From assembly GCA_045649405.1 (NCBI GenBank), contig JAZRPW010000027.1, positions 1 through 64,000 of the forward strand: a stretch of DNA of 64,000 bases. Reading direction: 5' to 3'. How positions within the stretch are numbered: position 1 is the stretch's first letter; each line of letters starts with the position of its first letter. Of this stretch, positions 31,036 to 39,986 are shown piece by piece. The position numbers and the translations under genes are program-made. The stretch comes from RUG11462 sp045649405 (GTDB lineage: Bacteria; Bacillota; Clostridia; Oscillospirales; Acutalibacteraceae). The notes beneath the pieces were generated by a model. It was not told where the DNA came from and searched no databases. It saw only the letters and a list, made by a program, of their open reading frames with translations.

Positions 31036-32121
31036 TTAATCAAAATAAACTGGTTTGCCTGTTTCTGAAGAAACATAAATTGCTTCAAGAATTTCAGAAA
31101 CAACACAAGCTTGTTCTGGCAATACTAATGGGTCTGTGTCATTAATAACTGCATCAATCCAACGTTTTGCTTCAACATCAGCTGCACCAGCAGATTCGCC
31201 ATCATAGAAAGCAACGCCACCTGCTGAAAGGTCAACATTTTTTGTAACCTGTCTGTCGTGTTCTACGCTATTGAATTTAACATAGTTATTTTTGAGTGAA
31301 ACACCCGCTTTGCTACCGCAAAGAACACAACTACCTTCTTGAATTGGCTCTGCTGTGTTGAGCGCCCAGCTTGTTTCAAGCATAATTGTTGCACCATTTT
31401 TCATTCTGATAAATGCACAAGCTGCTTCTTCAAGTTCAGTGTCATTAACACCGTTGTCACCCCAAGGGTTAGCGCCTGCAGGGTTTTCAATTTTCTTGTG
31501 AGTTTTACCAACAACCAACTCTGGCTCGTAGTTGTTCATCAAGAACAAAGTAAGGTCGAGTGAGTGTGTAGCAATGTCGATGATAGGACCGCCACCTTGT
31601 GCTTCCTTATCAAGGAACACACCCCAGTTTGGAGTACCTCTACGGCGAATTGCTAAACAGTTTGCATAATAGATTTCACCAAGTTCGCCATTGTCAACAA
31701 CTTCTTTAATGTAAGAACTTTCTGCTTTGTGACGGTGTTGATAACCGATTGTGAGTTTTTTGCCTGTATCTTTTGCAGCTTGCACCATTCTTTTTGCATC
31801 AGCAGCAGTTTTTGCCATTGGTTTTTCACACATTACGTGTTTGCCTGCATAAAGTGAATCAATAGTAATGTCAGCGTGTTCTCTGTTTGGAGTTAAAACG
31901 TGTACAACTTCAATTGATTCATCTTTCAAAAGTTCTTTGTAATCTTTGTAAACTTTTGCGCCTTCTACGCCGTATTTTTTTGCTGCTTCTTCTGCACGCT
32001 CAACAATGATGTCACAAAAAGCAACCAAATTAACGTTTGATAATTTTTTAAGTGATGGCATATGTTTGCCGTTTGCGATACCACCACAACCGATGATACC
32101 TACATTTACTGTTCTACTCAT
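31036..32121 (-). CDS. Gfo/Idh/MocA family oxidoreductase
   Basis: This 361-residue NAD(P)-dependent dehydrogenase has the N-terminal Rossmann motif VGIIGCGGIANGKHMPSL, the family's CEKPMAKT segment holding the catalytic Lys, and a C-terminal beta-sheet substrate domain. Members oxidise sugars, inositols or sugar derivatives. ATG 32121 has GGAGG 7 bp upstream. An ATG at 32136 overlaps that site. The divergent neighbour is a beta-helix protein, so a carbohydrate link is plausible. Substrate unknown. Confidence 0.9.
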   Translation of the reverse strand: MSRTVNVGIIGCGGIANGKHMPSLKKLSNVNLVAFCDIIVERAEEAAKKYGVEGAKVYKDYKELLKDESIEVVHVLTPNREHADITIDSLYAGKHVMCEKPMAKTAADAKRMVQAAKDTGKKLTIGYQHRHKAESSYIKEVVDNGELGEIYYANCLAIRRRGTPNWGVFLDKEAQGGGPIIDIATHSLDLTLFLMNNYEPELVVGKTHKKIENPAGANPWGDNGVNDTELEEAACAFIRMKNGATIMLETSWALNTAEPIQEGSCVLCGSKAGVSLKNNYVKFNSVEHDRQVTKNVDLSAGGVAFYDGESAGAADVEAKRWIDAVINDTDPLVLPEQACVVSEILEAIYVSSETGKPVYFD

Positions 32122-32169
32122 ATGTATTTCCTCCATTCAAGTTGAATTTTCAGTATCAACCTTAACTTT

Positions 32170-32198
32170 ATAATAACAAAAAACCAAAAATTCGTCAA
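32170..32198 (-). promoter_or_regulatory. promoter of the Gfo/Idh/MocA gene
   Basis: Minus strand TTGACG (32193-32198), a 17-bp spacer and TATTAT (32170-32175). Confidence 0.7.
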
Positions 32199-32251
32199 CA
32201 ATAAATTTTTGCAGAAAAATATCAGATTTTTGCGGTATGGTTTAAAAACAA

Positions 32252-32280
32252 TTGACACAAGACCGAATAAAAGTTATAAT
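32252..32280 (+). promoter_or_regulatory. consensus promoter of the beta-helix gene
   Basis: TTGACA (32252-32257), a 17-bp spacer and TATAAT (32275-32280), 26 bp before the ATG. Confidence 0.88.
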
Positions 32281-32305
32281 CACTTATAGAAATGGAGTGG
32301 ATTTT

Positions 32306-33265
32306 ATGTGTTTTGATGTATGCTTGAAAAACTATGAAAAAATTCCTTGCGACACTTCTGATGCACAAAGAATTATACGTGCAATAAATGATTGTGGCGA
32401 TGGCGTTTTATTTATTGAAAAAGGCGAATATTTTATTGACGAGCCAATTGAAATTTTCAATGGTTGCTCGGTTGTTTTTCATAAATGCGCAAAACTTACC
32501 GCTACAAAGCCGATGGATTTTATTTTAACTGTTGATTGCGAACACTATAAAAACGAACACGATTTTATGGGTGAAGCAAAACAAATCAACTTAAATCTTA
32601 ATCAGTTTTTATCAGGTGGTGTTTTAGACGGAAACGGTATGGCTTCTTGCTTAAAACTGATTCATTATCGTCATTTCACTTTAAGCAATATGTCACTTTT
32701 AAACGGCAAGAAATATGGTCTTTATGCAGGTGGATATTACGAACTTATCTGCAACCATATTTATTGCAAATGTACTATGAACGGAATGGCTGGAAACACA
32801 GGTATTTATACTGATAATGGAGATAGTCATTATACCGATTGTATTATTGTTGACTACACAACTGGTATGGCTATTATGGGCGGTGGCTCAAACCGACTTA
32901 CAAGATGTCATATTTGGGGTGGTCCTGTTAAAGCGATTGATGGCGAAACAGTACCGGAAATGCTCAAAAATTCTGTTAGTTTTCACATTTCATCAGACCA
33001 CACAATTTTAAGAGATTGTTATGCAGACACCGCTGTAATTGGTTACTTAATTGAAAAAGATGCGAGAATGCTTGGTTGCTCATATTTTAATAACGACTTC
33101 TTTGGTCTTGATAACATTACTGCGGTTATGCAAACGGGTGGCGAGTTATTAGTGTCTGACTCAACATTTGTAAAAACTGCCGAGCATAACGAATTGTATG
33201 TTTGCAAAGGTGGTAGCAGTAAATGGGCAAACAATATTTTCAAAGGTGGATTTGAAGAAATATAA
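32306..33265 (+). CDS. right-handed beta-helix (pectate-lyase-3-like) protein
   Basis: This 319-residue protein has no signal peptide. It starts with DTSDAQRIIRAINDCGDGVLFIEKG, the pectate-lyase superfamily opening, then parallel beta-helix rungs (GGVLDGNGM, FTLSNMSLLNGKKYGLYAGG, GIYTDNGDSHYTDC). It resembles cytosolic GH28-like or carbohydrate-modifying beta-helix proteins, but I cannot place catalytic residues. ATG 32306 follows TGGAG and fits the promoter; a frame from 32252 would start in the -35. Divergent from the Gfo/Idh/MocA gene. Confidence 0.75.
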   Translation: MCFDVCLKNYEKIPCDTSDAQRIIRAINDCGDGVLFIEKGEYFIDEPIEIFNGCSVVFHKCAKLTATKPMDFILTVDCEHYKNEHDFMGEAKQINLNLNQFLSGGVLDGNGMASCLKLIHYRHFTLSNMSLLNGKKYGLYAGGYYELICNHIYCKCTMNGMAGNTGIYTDNGDSHYTDCIIVDYTTGMAIMGGGSNRLTRCHIWGGPVKAIDGETVPEMLKNSVSFHISSDHTILRDCYADTAVIGYLIEKDARMLGCSYFNNDFFGLDNITAVMQTGGELLVSDSTFVKTAEHNELYVCKGGSSKWANNIFKGGFEEI

Positions 33266-33267
33266 AC

Positions 33268-33299
33268 AAAAAAGCGACCTTTACGGTCGCCTTTTTTTA
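33268..33299. terminator. bidirectional terminator
   Basis: AAAAAGCGACC pairs with GGTCGCCTTTTT around TTTAC, between converging genes. Confidence 0.85.
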
Positions 33300-34664
33300 T
33301 TTCATTAAAGATATTTCTTTGTTCATCTTTTTAAATTCAATTGCTACTAAAAGTGCGTTGAGAATTACTGCAACAATATCTGCGCAAGGGCCTGAATACA
33401 AAATGCCGTTTATTCCAAAAAAGCGTGGCAAGATGAGCAAGAATGGAACAAAACAAATTATGTTTTTTGACAAAGACAAAAATGCGCCTTTGATTGGTTT
33501 GCCAATTGCAGTAAAGAATGTTGAGGCGATTGGTTGAATAAAGTTTACGAAGATGAAGAACATATAAACTCTAAAGAATTTTACACCGAACTCATAATAA
33601 AGTTCTGAGCCTTCGCCGAAGAATGACAAAAGTGTTCTTGGCATAAACTGAAATGCGAAAAATTGCAAAACCGAAATAACACCACTTGACAAAAATGCCC
33701 ACCAGAAAGCTGATTTAACTCTGTCATATTTTTTAGCGCCATAGTTAAAACTTTCAATTGGTTGAGCGCCTTGAGCAATACCGATTACCACTGCAAAGAT
33801 GATTTGCGCAATTTTCATAATAATGCCGGCACAGGTAATTGGAATGTCAGAGCCGTAAATTGACATTGCGCCATAAACTTTGTATGAGTTGTTGATGAGA
33901 ATTTGAACAACCATCATTGCAAGTTGGTTGATGAATGATGCCATACCAATTGAAGCCGCTTTGAACATTATTTTCATTTTTGGAACAAAGTGTTTAAGTT
34001 CTAATTTTACTGTTTTGAATTTAGTTAAATACCAAATTACAACAACTGCAGACAAAAACTGGCCGATGATTGTTGCAAAAGCAGCACCTTTCATTCCCCA
34101 ACCAAAAACAATTACGAAAAGCGCATCTAAAAACACATTAACAACTGCGCCTAAAATGCCACAAATCATTGTCATTTTTGGACTGCCGTCTGCACGCATT
34201 AAGTGACCGCCGCCGGTTGTTAAAATCAAACATGGAAAGCCGAGTGCAGTTACCCACAAATAATCTTTCGCATAAGGCATAATGTCATCGGTTGCGGCTA
34301 AAAACTTTAAAATCGGTGTTAAAAATATAAGAACAAACGCCGACAACAAAACGCCACCAACAATCATTGCGGTAACAGCGTTGCCAATGTAATATGGCGC
34401 TTTTTTTGTGTCGCCTTTACCCATGTCAAGATTAAAACAACTTGCACCACCAGTACCAAAAAGCAGTGCTATTGCAATACAAGCAGAAGTAAGCGGAAAA
34501 ACAACATTTGTTGCTGCATTGCCAAGTGTTGAAACAAAGTTGCCAATGAACAACTGGTCAACAATATTGTAAATTGCGCCAACAAGCATTGCAATAATGC
34601 TTGGTACTGCAAATTTTACCATTAGTTTTGGAATTGGGGCTGTGCCTAAAATATTTTCTTGCAT
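33297..34664 (-). CDS. MATE family efflux transporter
   Basis: This 455-residue protein has twelve predicted helices in two halves and the MATE opening LGTAPIPKLMVKFAVPSIIAMLVGAIYNIVDQ, which I give only in part: IYNIVDQLFIGNFVS. These antiporters export drugs or metabolites using Na+ or H+. ATG 34664 has AAAGGA upstream; the ORF to 34691 would lie close to the promoter. It has its own promoter at 34711-34738. Substrate not predictable. Confidence 0.9.
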   Translation of the reverse strand: MQENILGTAPIPKLMVKFAVPSIIAMLVGAIYNIVDQLFIGNFVSTLGNAATNVVFPLTSACIAIALLFGTGGASCFNLDMGKGDTKKAPYYIGNAVTAMIVGGVLLSAFVLIFLTPILKFLAATDDIMPYAKDYLWVTALGFPCLILTTGGGHLMRADGSPKMTMICGILGAVVNVFLDALFVIVFGWGMKGAAFATIIGQFLSAVVVIWYLTKFKTVKLELKHFVPKMKIMFKAASIGMASFINQLAMMVVQILINNSYKVYGAMSIYGSDIPITCAGIIMKIAQIIFAVVIGIAQGAQPIESFNYGAKKYDRVKSAFWWAFLSSGVISVLQFFAFQFMPRTLLSFFGEGSELYYEFGVKFFRVYMFFIFVNFIQPIASTFFTAIGKPIKGAFLSLSKNIICFVPFLLILPRFFGINGILYSGPCADIVAVILNALLVAIEFKKMNKEISLMK

Positions 34665-34710
34665 TTTAATTTTTCCTTTGCATTTTATCAAAAAATTTTA
34701 CCTATTTTAT

Positions 34711-34738
34711 ATTATATCACTCAAAAATGATTTTTCAA
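34711..34738 (-). promoter_or_regulatory. promoter of the MATE gene
   Basis: Minus strand TTGAAA (34733-34738), a 16-bp spacer and TATAAT (34711-34716). Confidence 0.7.
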
Positions 34739-34793
34739 GGGGTTATTTTTATGTGAAAATTGAATAATATTCATTTTTTACGCATAAAAAACA

Positions 34794-34822
34794 TTGACAA
34801 AGGACAAAAAAGAGAATATAAT
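34794..34822 (+). promoter_or_regulatory. consensus promoter of gdhA
   Basis: TTGACA (34794-34799), a 17-bp spacer and TATAAT (34817-34822). A palindrome TGAATAATATTCA lies at 34760-34772 upstream. The transcript would have a leader of about 130 nt before the ATG at 34960. Confidence 0.88.
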
Positions 34823-34959
34823 TACAAGGTGCAATGATTATGCTCAAAGAGAATATTTTTTGTGAACGAGTCATTGTAATCTTTTACAGTGACTTTTTGT
34901 GTTTATTAATGGGTAAAACAAAAATTATTGTTCAAATATTATTTTTAGGAGGTTTTTCA

Positions 34960-36312
34960 ATGAGCTTTAATAGTAAGTATCTTGAAAAAGTAATGGCAGA
35001 TGTCATTAAAAGAAATCCTGGCGAACCTGAATTTCACCAAGCAGTTAAAGAAGTTTTGGAATCTTTAGAGCCAGTAATTTCACAACACCCAGAATATGAA
35101 AAATGGGGTCTTATCGAAAGAATTGTAGAACCTGAAAGAATTATTAAATTCAGAGTTCCTTGGACAGATGACAACGGCAACGTTCAAGTAAACCGTGGTT
35201 TTAGAGTTCAATTCAACAGTGCAATTGGTCCTTACAAAGGTGGTCTTCGTTTCCACCCATCAGTTTATGAAGGTATTATTAAATTCTTGGGCTTTGAACA
35301 AACTTTCAAAAACTCACTCACTGGTCTTCCTATGGGCGGTGGCAAAGGTGGTTCTGACTTTGACCCACAAGGCAAATCAGATATGGAAGTTATGCGTTTT
35401 TGCCAAAGCTTTATGACAGAACTTCAAAAATACATTGGTCCTGACACAGACGTTCCTGCTGGTGACATTGGTGTTGGTGCTAGAGAAGTTGGTTATCTCT
35501 TTGGTCAATACAAAAGACTTAGAGATGAATTTACCGGTGTGTTAACTGGTAAAGGTCGTTCATACGGCGGTTCACTCATTCGTCCGGAAGCAACTGGTTT
35601 CGGTGCTGTTTATTACACAGATGAAATGCTCAAATCTTTTGGCGATGATATTAAAGGTAAAACTTTTGCAATTTCAGGTTTCGGTAACGTTGCTTGGGGT
35701 ACTGCAATTAAAGTAAATGAACTTGGCGGTAAAGTTGTTACACTTTCAGGTCCTGACGGTTACATTTATGATGAAGACGGCATTAACACTCCTGAAAAAA
35801 TTGGCTTTATGCTTGAAATGCGTGCATCTTGCAGAAACAAAGTTCAAGATTATGCTGACAAATTTGGTGTTCCTTTCTTCGCAGGTGAAAAACCTTGGGG
35901 CGTTAAAGTTGATGTTGCAATGCCTTGCGCTACACAAAACGAAGTAGGCATTGAAGACGCTAAGAAAATTGTTGCTAACGGCACAAAATACTATGTTGAA
36001 GTTGCTAATATGCCAACAACTGAAGAAGCAGTTAAATACTTCAAAGAAAACGGCGTTGTTGTTGCTCCTTCAAAAGCAGTTAACGCAGGTGGCGTTGCAG
36101 TTTCTGGTCTTGAAATGAGCCAAAACTCAATGAGATATAGCTGGACTTCTGAAGAAGTTGATGCAAAACTCAAACAAATTATGGCTGATATTTATAAGAG
36201 TTCTTGGGATGCAGCTAAAGAATACGGTATGGAAGGCGACCTCATTGCAGGCGCTAACATTGCTGGCTTCATGAAAGTTGCTGACGCTATGATGGCTCAA
36301 GGTATCGTTTAA
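34960..36312 (+). CDS. gdhA: NADP-type glutamate dehydrogenase
   Basis: This 450-residue hexameric GDH makes glutamate from 2-oxoglutarate and ammonia. Family blocks are GGLRFHPSVYEGIIKFLGFE, LPMGGGKGGSDFDP, VPAGDIGVGAREVGYL and the Rossmann motif SGFGNVAWG. Length and N terminus match the bacterial NADP-preferring group; cofactor is inferred from that. ATG 34960 has AGGAGG 7 bp upstream. The in-frame extension to 34834 is a leader without family similarity. Codon use suggests high expression. Confidence 0.93.
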   Translation: MSFNSKYLEKVMADVIKRNPGEPEFHQAVKEVLESLEPVISQHPEYEKWGLIERIVEPERIIKFRVPWTDDNGNVQVNRGFRVQFNSAIGPYKGGLRFHPSVYEGIIKFLGFEQTFKNSLTGLPMGGGKGGSDFDPQGKSDMEVMRFCQSFMTELQKYIGPDTDVPAGDIGVGAREVGYLFGQYKRLRDEFTGVLTGKGRSYGGSLIRPEATGFGAVYYTDEMLKSFGDDIKGKTFAISGFGNVAWGTAIKVNELGGKVVTLSGPDGYIYDEDGINTPEKIGFMLEMRASCRNKVQDYADKFGVPFFAGEKPWGVKVDVAMPCATQNEVGIEDAKKIVANGTKYYVEVANMPTTEEAVKYFKENGVVVAPSKAVNAGGVAVSGLEMSQNSMRYSWTSEEVDAKLKQIMADIYKSSWDAAKEYGMEGDLIAGANIAGFMKVADAMMAQGIV

Positions 36313-36327
36313 TTTTAAATTACATAT

Positions 36328-36363
36328 TAAAAGAGAGTTCGTTTTACGAACTCTCTTTTTTTG
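36328..36363. terminator. bidirectional terminator
   Basis: AAAAGAGAGTTCG pairs with CGAACTCTCTTTTTTT around TTTTA. Confidence 0.87.
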
Positions 36364-36364
36364 T

Positions 36365-37990
36365 TTATTTTACTTTAACTTTTTGTGCTTTGCTCCAAGT
36401 TGAGAACGCTTTTTGTTTGCCTTGCTTTATCATTGCTCTGACTTGAACTGTGTATTTACCTTTTTTAAGTTTGCTAATAACTTTTGTTACACTCTTTTTA
36501 CTGCTAAAGGTTTTTGTTTTCCATTTTCCTTTGATTTTATATCTTACTTGGAAACCGGTTGCATCTTTAACCTTTGTATATTTAACCTTGAATTGTTGTT
36601 TGCCTTTTGTAAGTTTAAATTTTGGCACTTTCAAAGTTAATTTTTTAATCACTTTGCTTTTATAAACCAAAGCACTACAATCCATACAATAAGCATCGCC
36701 GGTGTGACCATCAGCAAAATATGTTGCTTTTTTAATGTCATCTACATCAGTTTCGGTTTTGTCGTGCAAACAAGCTGTTGTAGTGGTCACGGTTGTAATT
36801 GGTTGTGTAGTTGTTGTAGTTTCAACTGGATTTTGAATTGTAGGTTGGGTTGTAGTTGGTTGTGTAGTCTCAACCGGCTTTGTAGTTACAGGTTGAGTTG
36901 TAGTTGGTGGGGTAGTTTCAACCGGCTTTGTAGTTGCAGGTTGGGTTGTAGTTGGTGGGGTAGTTTCAACCGGTTTTTCGGTTGTAGGCTCTGTTGTAGT
37001 TGGTTGGGTTGTCTCAACCGGTTTTTCGAGTTTTGGGATTTTTTCGGTTTCTACAACTTCGCCACAAACTGTGCATTTTTTAACCTTTTCTCCCTCTGCA
37101 TCATAGGTTGCTGGGATTGTTTCAACCCACTCATCTGATGGAGTGTGCTCAAGTTTTGGAATCCATTTTTTGCCACTTATAGTTTGTTCACAAACCGAGC
37201 AAACAACACCCGCTTCATACCCAAAACTATTACAAGTTGCTGGAATTTCAGCAACTTCAACCGGTGTATGCTCAGCTCCACCAAAATACGGAAAAGAACT
37301 AAAGATATAGCCACAATTTGCACAATAACTTTCACTACTTTTAACCCAACAGTCTGGCCCTGTTTTTTCAGTAACCACTTGGCAATTGCCACTAAACCAT
37401 ACAAAACTAATTTTATTAATACACACAGTAGGAATAAACTCTGCTTCCTTTTCTGCAAGTCTTATTGTTACGCAAAGATATTTGGCAGTTACTGGTTTTA
37501 ATCTAAAATGTATGCCAAATATATCGCCAACATCCACAGTGTTTTGTGTTGAACTTTTAGTCTCTAAATTTTCATCAAGCAAACTTAATTTTACACTTAC
37601 TGCGGTAGTTTTATCATCATCACCCGCATAAATATAAACAGTTGATTCGCAATCATAATCTTCATAATCTTGTTGCAAAGCCATATGTGCTTTGAGAAGA
37701 TTCAAATAATTAGTGCCTTCAATATTAAAATAAACTTTAGTTGTATCAACGTTGCTATCTGGCTCTATGAAAACTTCGCCACTACTATATTCATCATTTG
37801 GAAAATCAACCTCTGCAACGCCTTCAGAAAGTTCTTCATTATAACAACTTTCATCAAATTTAAACAAGTCAAAATTCTTAGCACAATCTGCATCAATTTC
37901 ATCATTAAACTCATATAATGCTGAAGCCGAATAACAAGTTGCAGAAAAAACGATGATTATTGATAATAATAAACTTATTAATTTTTTCAT
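36365..37990 (-). CDS. secreted Pro/Thr-rich surface protein with lysine-rich C-terminal domain
   Basis: The 541-residue protein has a signal peptide (1-about 25). An acidic N-terminal domain (about 26-200) follows, which I do not recognise but which may be a sugar- or protein-binding sandwich. Next come two Cys-pair repeats (about 225-320, CxxCG...ATCNSFGYEAGVVCSVC) and about five copies of a PVETTxPTTTQPxTTK linker (about 325-400), mucin-like and possibly O-glycosylated. It ends with the same lysine-rich fibronectin-III-like domain as the two LRR proteins. ATG 37990 follows AGGAGTGG. Its promoter spacer contains a G8 tract, so expression may be phase-variable. Confidence 0.8.
   Translation of the reverse strand: MKKLISLLLSIIIVFSATCYSASALYEFNDEIDADCAKNFDLFKFDESCYNEELSEGVAEVDFPNDEYSSGEVFIEPDSNVDTTKVYFNIEGTNYLNLLKAHMALQQDYEDYDCESTVYIYAGDDDKTTAVSVKLSLLDENLETKSSTQNTVDVGDIFGIHFRLKPVTAKYLCVTIRLAEKEAEFIPTVCINKISFVWFSGNCQVVTEKTGPDCWVKSSESYCANCGYIFSSFPYFGGAEHTPVEVAEIPATCNSFGYEAGVVCSVCEQTISGKKWIPKLEHTPSDEWVETIPATYDAEGEKVKKCTVCGEVVETEKIPKLEKPVETTQPTTTEPTTEKPVETTPPTTTQPATTKPVETTPPTTTQPVTTKPVETTQPTTTQPTIQNPVETTTTTQPITTVTTTTACLHDKTETDVDDIKKATYFADGHTGDAYCMDCSALVYKSKVIKKLTLKVPKFKLTKGKQQFKVKYTKVKDATGFQVRYKIKGKWKTKTFSSKKSVTKVISKLKKGKYTVQVRAMIKQGKQKAFSTWSKAQKVKVK
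36817..37030 (-). repeat. tandem repeats coding Pro/Thr linker
   Basis: In-frame repeats of roughly 50 bp encode variants of PVETTQPTTTQPTTEK. The DNA copies are imperfect but close enough for copy-number change by slippage or recombination. Confidence 0.8.
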
Positions 37991-38019
37991 TAAATCCACT
38001 CCTAAAAGTAAATATATTC

Positions 38020-38059
38020 TATATATATATATTATCTTACCCCCCCCGCGAAATTTCAA
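38020..38059 (-). promoter_or_regulatory. promoter with G8 spacer tract and TA repeat (phase-variable candidate)
   Basis: Minus strand -35 TTGAAA (38054-38059) and -10 GATAAT (38031-38036) are separated by exactly 17 bp, of which eight are an uninterrupted G run (38040-38047 as C on plus). A (TA)6 run at 38020-38032 covers the expected transcription start. Slippage in the G run would change spacer length. Confidence 0.72.
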
Positions 38060-38118
38060 GTGGTATTTTGCACAAATTTTTCAATTCAATTTAGTGCAAT
38101 TTGCAAGGGGTGACTTTT

Positions 38119-38856
38119 TTATTCTCCTGATTCGTGGCGTTCTGGGTCGGCAAAACATTCGCAAAAACGACCTGCGAATGACAACGGTTCATCTGCCACA
38201 TACAAATGTGATGTGTCGCCAAATGCTTGACATCTGAAATATGCTTTGCCTTGTTCACGCTCTTCTGAAATTAATGTTGTTACTGATGAAGGAAGCGCAA
38301 TGAAATTGTGCGAAATCATTTGTGGCGAGCAATTGAAAAGATGCGAAAGCAACACAGATTCTACACCAAAGTGGCAGAAGAACAACAATGTTTTGTGGTT
38401 TTCTTCATTTACTTTATAATATGTACCATTTCTCTCATAACCAAACTTTTTCAAGCATTCATCAAAACTGTTGTAAACATAATCTGCTTCGGCTGGAACT
38501 TCGCTTTGCGCTATGAAGTCAACATTTTTCCAGTCATCTTTATTAAAAAACTCTTGGTTTTGGTCTAAAAATTCTGGCTTGAAATCCCAAACAATTCTAG
38601 GTGCTTTTGTTTGTGGGTCAATGACTTGTTTGTGGTTAAATTCTCTTAACCAGTCACAAATTTCTGCAGTTTTGCCCACCTTTTCAAGATAAGGTTTCAT
38701 TGTGTCTTTTGCTCTGCCGAGTGGAGAGCAAAAAACAGCATCAACCGATAATTTTTCCAAACGTTTTGAAACTAATTCTGCCTCACGCCAACCTTTAGGA
38801 GTTAAAGAGTCAATTGAATAATCTGGCTCTGCGTGTCTTACTATTACAATTCTCAT
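38119..38856 (-). CDS. histidine phosphatase superfamily protein
   Basis: This 245-residue phosphoglycerate-mutase-like protein has the N-terminal VRHAEP motif with the phospho-accepting His, SPLGRAKDTM and the second catalytic His in FFCHFGVESVLL. The central part is larger than in plain PhoE or GpmB enzymes. It hydrolyses an unknown phosphomonoester. GAGG ribosome site. Downstream of a beta-lactamase-like gene with an 8-bp gap, so probably co-transcribed. Confidence 0.87.
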   Translation of the reverse strand: MRIVIVRHAEPDYSIDSLTPKGWREAELVSKRLEKLSVDAVFCSPLGRAKDTMKPYLEKVGKTAEICDWLREFNHKQVIDPQTKAPRIVWDFKPEFLDQNQEFFNKDDWKNVDFIAQSEVPAEADYVYNSFDECLKKFGYERNGTYYKVNEENHKTLLFFCHFGVESVLLSHLFNCSPQMISHNFIALPSSVTTLISEEREQGKAYFRCQAFGDTSHLYVADEPLSFAGRFCECFADPERHESGE

Positions 38857-38864
38857 AATTTACC

Positions 38865-39926
38865 TCAATTCAAATAATCATAAACCATTTTTGAAATGGT
38901 TTGAATGTTTTTAACTGCTGTATATTCATTATCAAAATATTGCGACAAAACACACAAAACATAAGTAGAATTTGGCGAATAAACAATGCCGACATCGTGT
39001 TGGGCATAAGAAGTTTCGCCGGTTTTGTGTGCAACAACTGTGCCGTTTGGCAAAACGCTTGGAATTTTGTGATTTAGCGTTTGCCTTTTCAAAAGAGACA
39101 ACATTTGTTTTGAATATTCTTTTGAAACACATTTGCCGTCATAAATTTGTTCTAAAACTTCACCGCAGTCATCAAGACCAATCATATTGCAATAACCCAA
39201 GCCCTCTTTTTTGGATGCTGCAGGTTGAAGTGTATTTGAAACATAAGTGTTGCCAAAACCTTTGCTTTTTAAAAAGCCGTTCATCACATTTGCACCTGAA
39301 CAAAATGAGTGAGATGAACTGTGGTATTTCACAAGTTGGTTATAGCCCTCATTATCACTAACGGTTATCATTTTTTCAAGATGATTGTTAACGGTTTCGG
39401 TTTGCTTTAAGCCACCATTTTTAATTTGGTTAAAGGTTGAAACCATTGTGAAAAGTTTTATTGTAGAAGCCGAACGAAAACTTCTGTCACCAATTGAAAA
39501 GTACGCATCGGTTTTAAGGTCTTTTACATAAACTCCCCAGTCGCCGCTAAATTTTGAAATTTTTTGTTCAATTTGGCTTTTCAAAGCAGCCAATTTTACA
39601 ACCTTTAAAGTTTTGCTAAACTCACCTTTAGTTTTGTTTTTTACTGCCCTAACTTTATAAAAATAAGTTTTACCAGGGCTAATTTTTTTATCTTTAAACT
39701 GTGATTTTTGAACGGTTGAAACAAGTTTGAATCCACCGTTTTCACTGTTCGAGCGAAAAACTTGATAAGTTGCATTTTTTATTTGTTTCCACTTCAAAGT
39801 TGTTAACTTGGTTTTTGAATAAACAACCCTGAAATTTGTTATTTCAAAATTCTGCTTTGCTGATACGCTTACACCAATATTAAAAATTAGTGAAATCAGC
39901 AGCACAACAGCTAACAGTTTTTTCAT
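38865..39926 (-). CDS. secreted class A beta-lactamase-like serine hydrolase with Fn3 domain
   Basis: The 353-residue protein has a signal peptide (1-23), a fibronectin-III-like domain (about 26-110, LKWKQIKNATYQVFRS) and a class A fold with STIK (S154-K157), SDN (190-192) and HKTGE near 300. A convincing Omega-loop Glu is not obvious, so it may be a wall-binding or D,D-peptidase-like protein and not a true beta-lactamase. Resistance should not be assumed. The Fn3 domain is related to the lysine-rich C-terminal domains of the surface proteins in this window. Confidence 0.82.
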   Translation of the reverse strand: MKKLLAVVLLISLIFNIGVSVSAKQNFEITNFRVVYSKTKLTTLKWKQIKNATYQVFRSNSENGGFKLVSTVQKSQFKDKKISPGKTYFYKVRAVKNKTKGEFSKTLKVVKLAALKSQIEQKISKFSGDWGVYVKDLKTDAYFSIGDRSFRSASTIKLFTMVSTFNQIKNGGLKQTETVNNHLEKMITVSDNEGYNQLVKYHSSSHSFCSGANVMNGFLKSKGFGNTYVSNTLQPAASKKEGLGYCNMIGLDDCGEVLEQIYDGKCVSKEYSKQMLSLLKRQTLNHKIPSVLPNGTVVAHKTGETSYAQHDVGIVYSPNSTYVLCVLSQYFDNEYTAVKNIQTISKMVYDYLN

Positions 39927-39950
39927 TTCTTGTCACCACCTTTATTTTCA

Positions 39951-39983
39951 AAAAACAACCACACAATTGGTGTGGTTGTTTTT
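39951..39983 (-). terminator. terminator of the kinase gene
   Basis: AAAAACAACCACAC pairs with GTGTGGTTGTTTTT around AATTG. Confidence 0.83.
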
Positions 39984-39986
39984 AAT

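Noticed and set aside
34834..34959. N-terminal extension of glutamate dehydrogenase
   Set aside because: The 42 extra residues do not resemble GDH, while an AGGAGG site sits just before ATG 34960.
36817..37030. Regular repeats that might suggest a CRISPR array
   Set aside because: The repeats are in frame, encode Pro/Thr-rich protein, vary in sequence and have no unique spacers of constant length.
36704..37501. Cys/Ser/Phe-rich plus-strand ORFs opposite the Pro/Thr protein
   Set aside because: Their repetitive composition is the antisense reading of the PVETT repeats.
38865..39926. Beta-lactamase resistance gene
   Set aside because: It has the class A SxxK, SDN and KTG motifs but also an Fn3 domain and no obvious Omega-loop Glu; resistance cannot be claimed.
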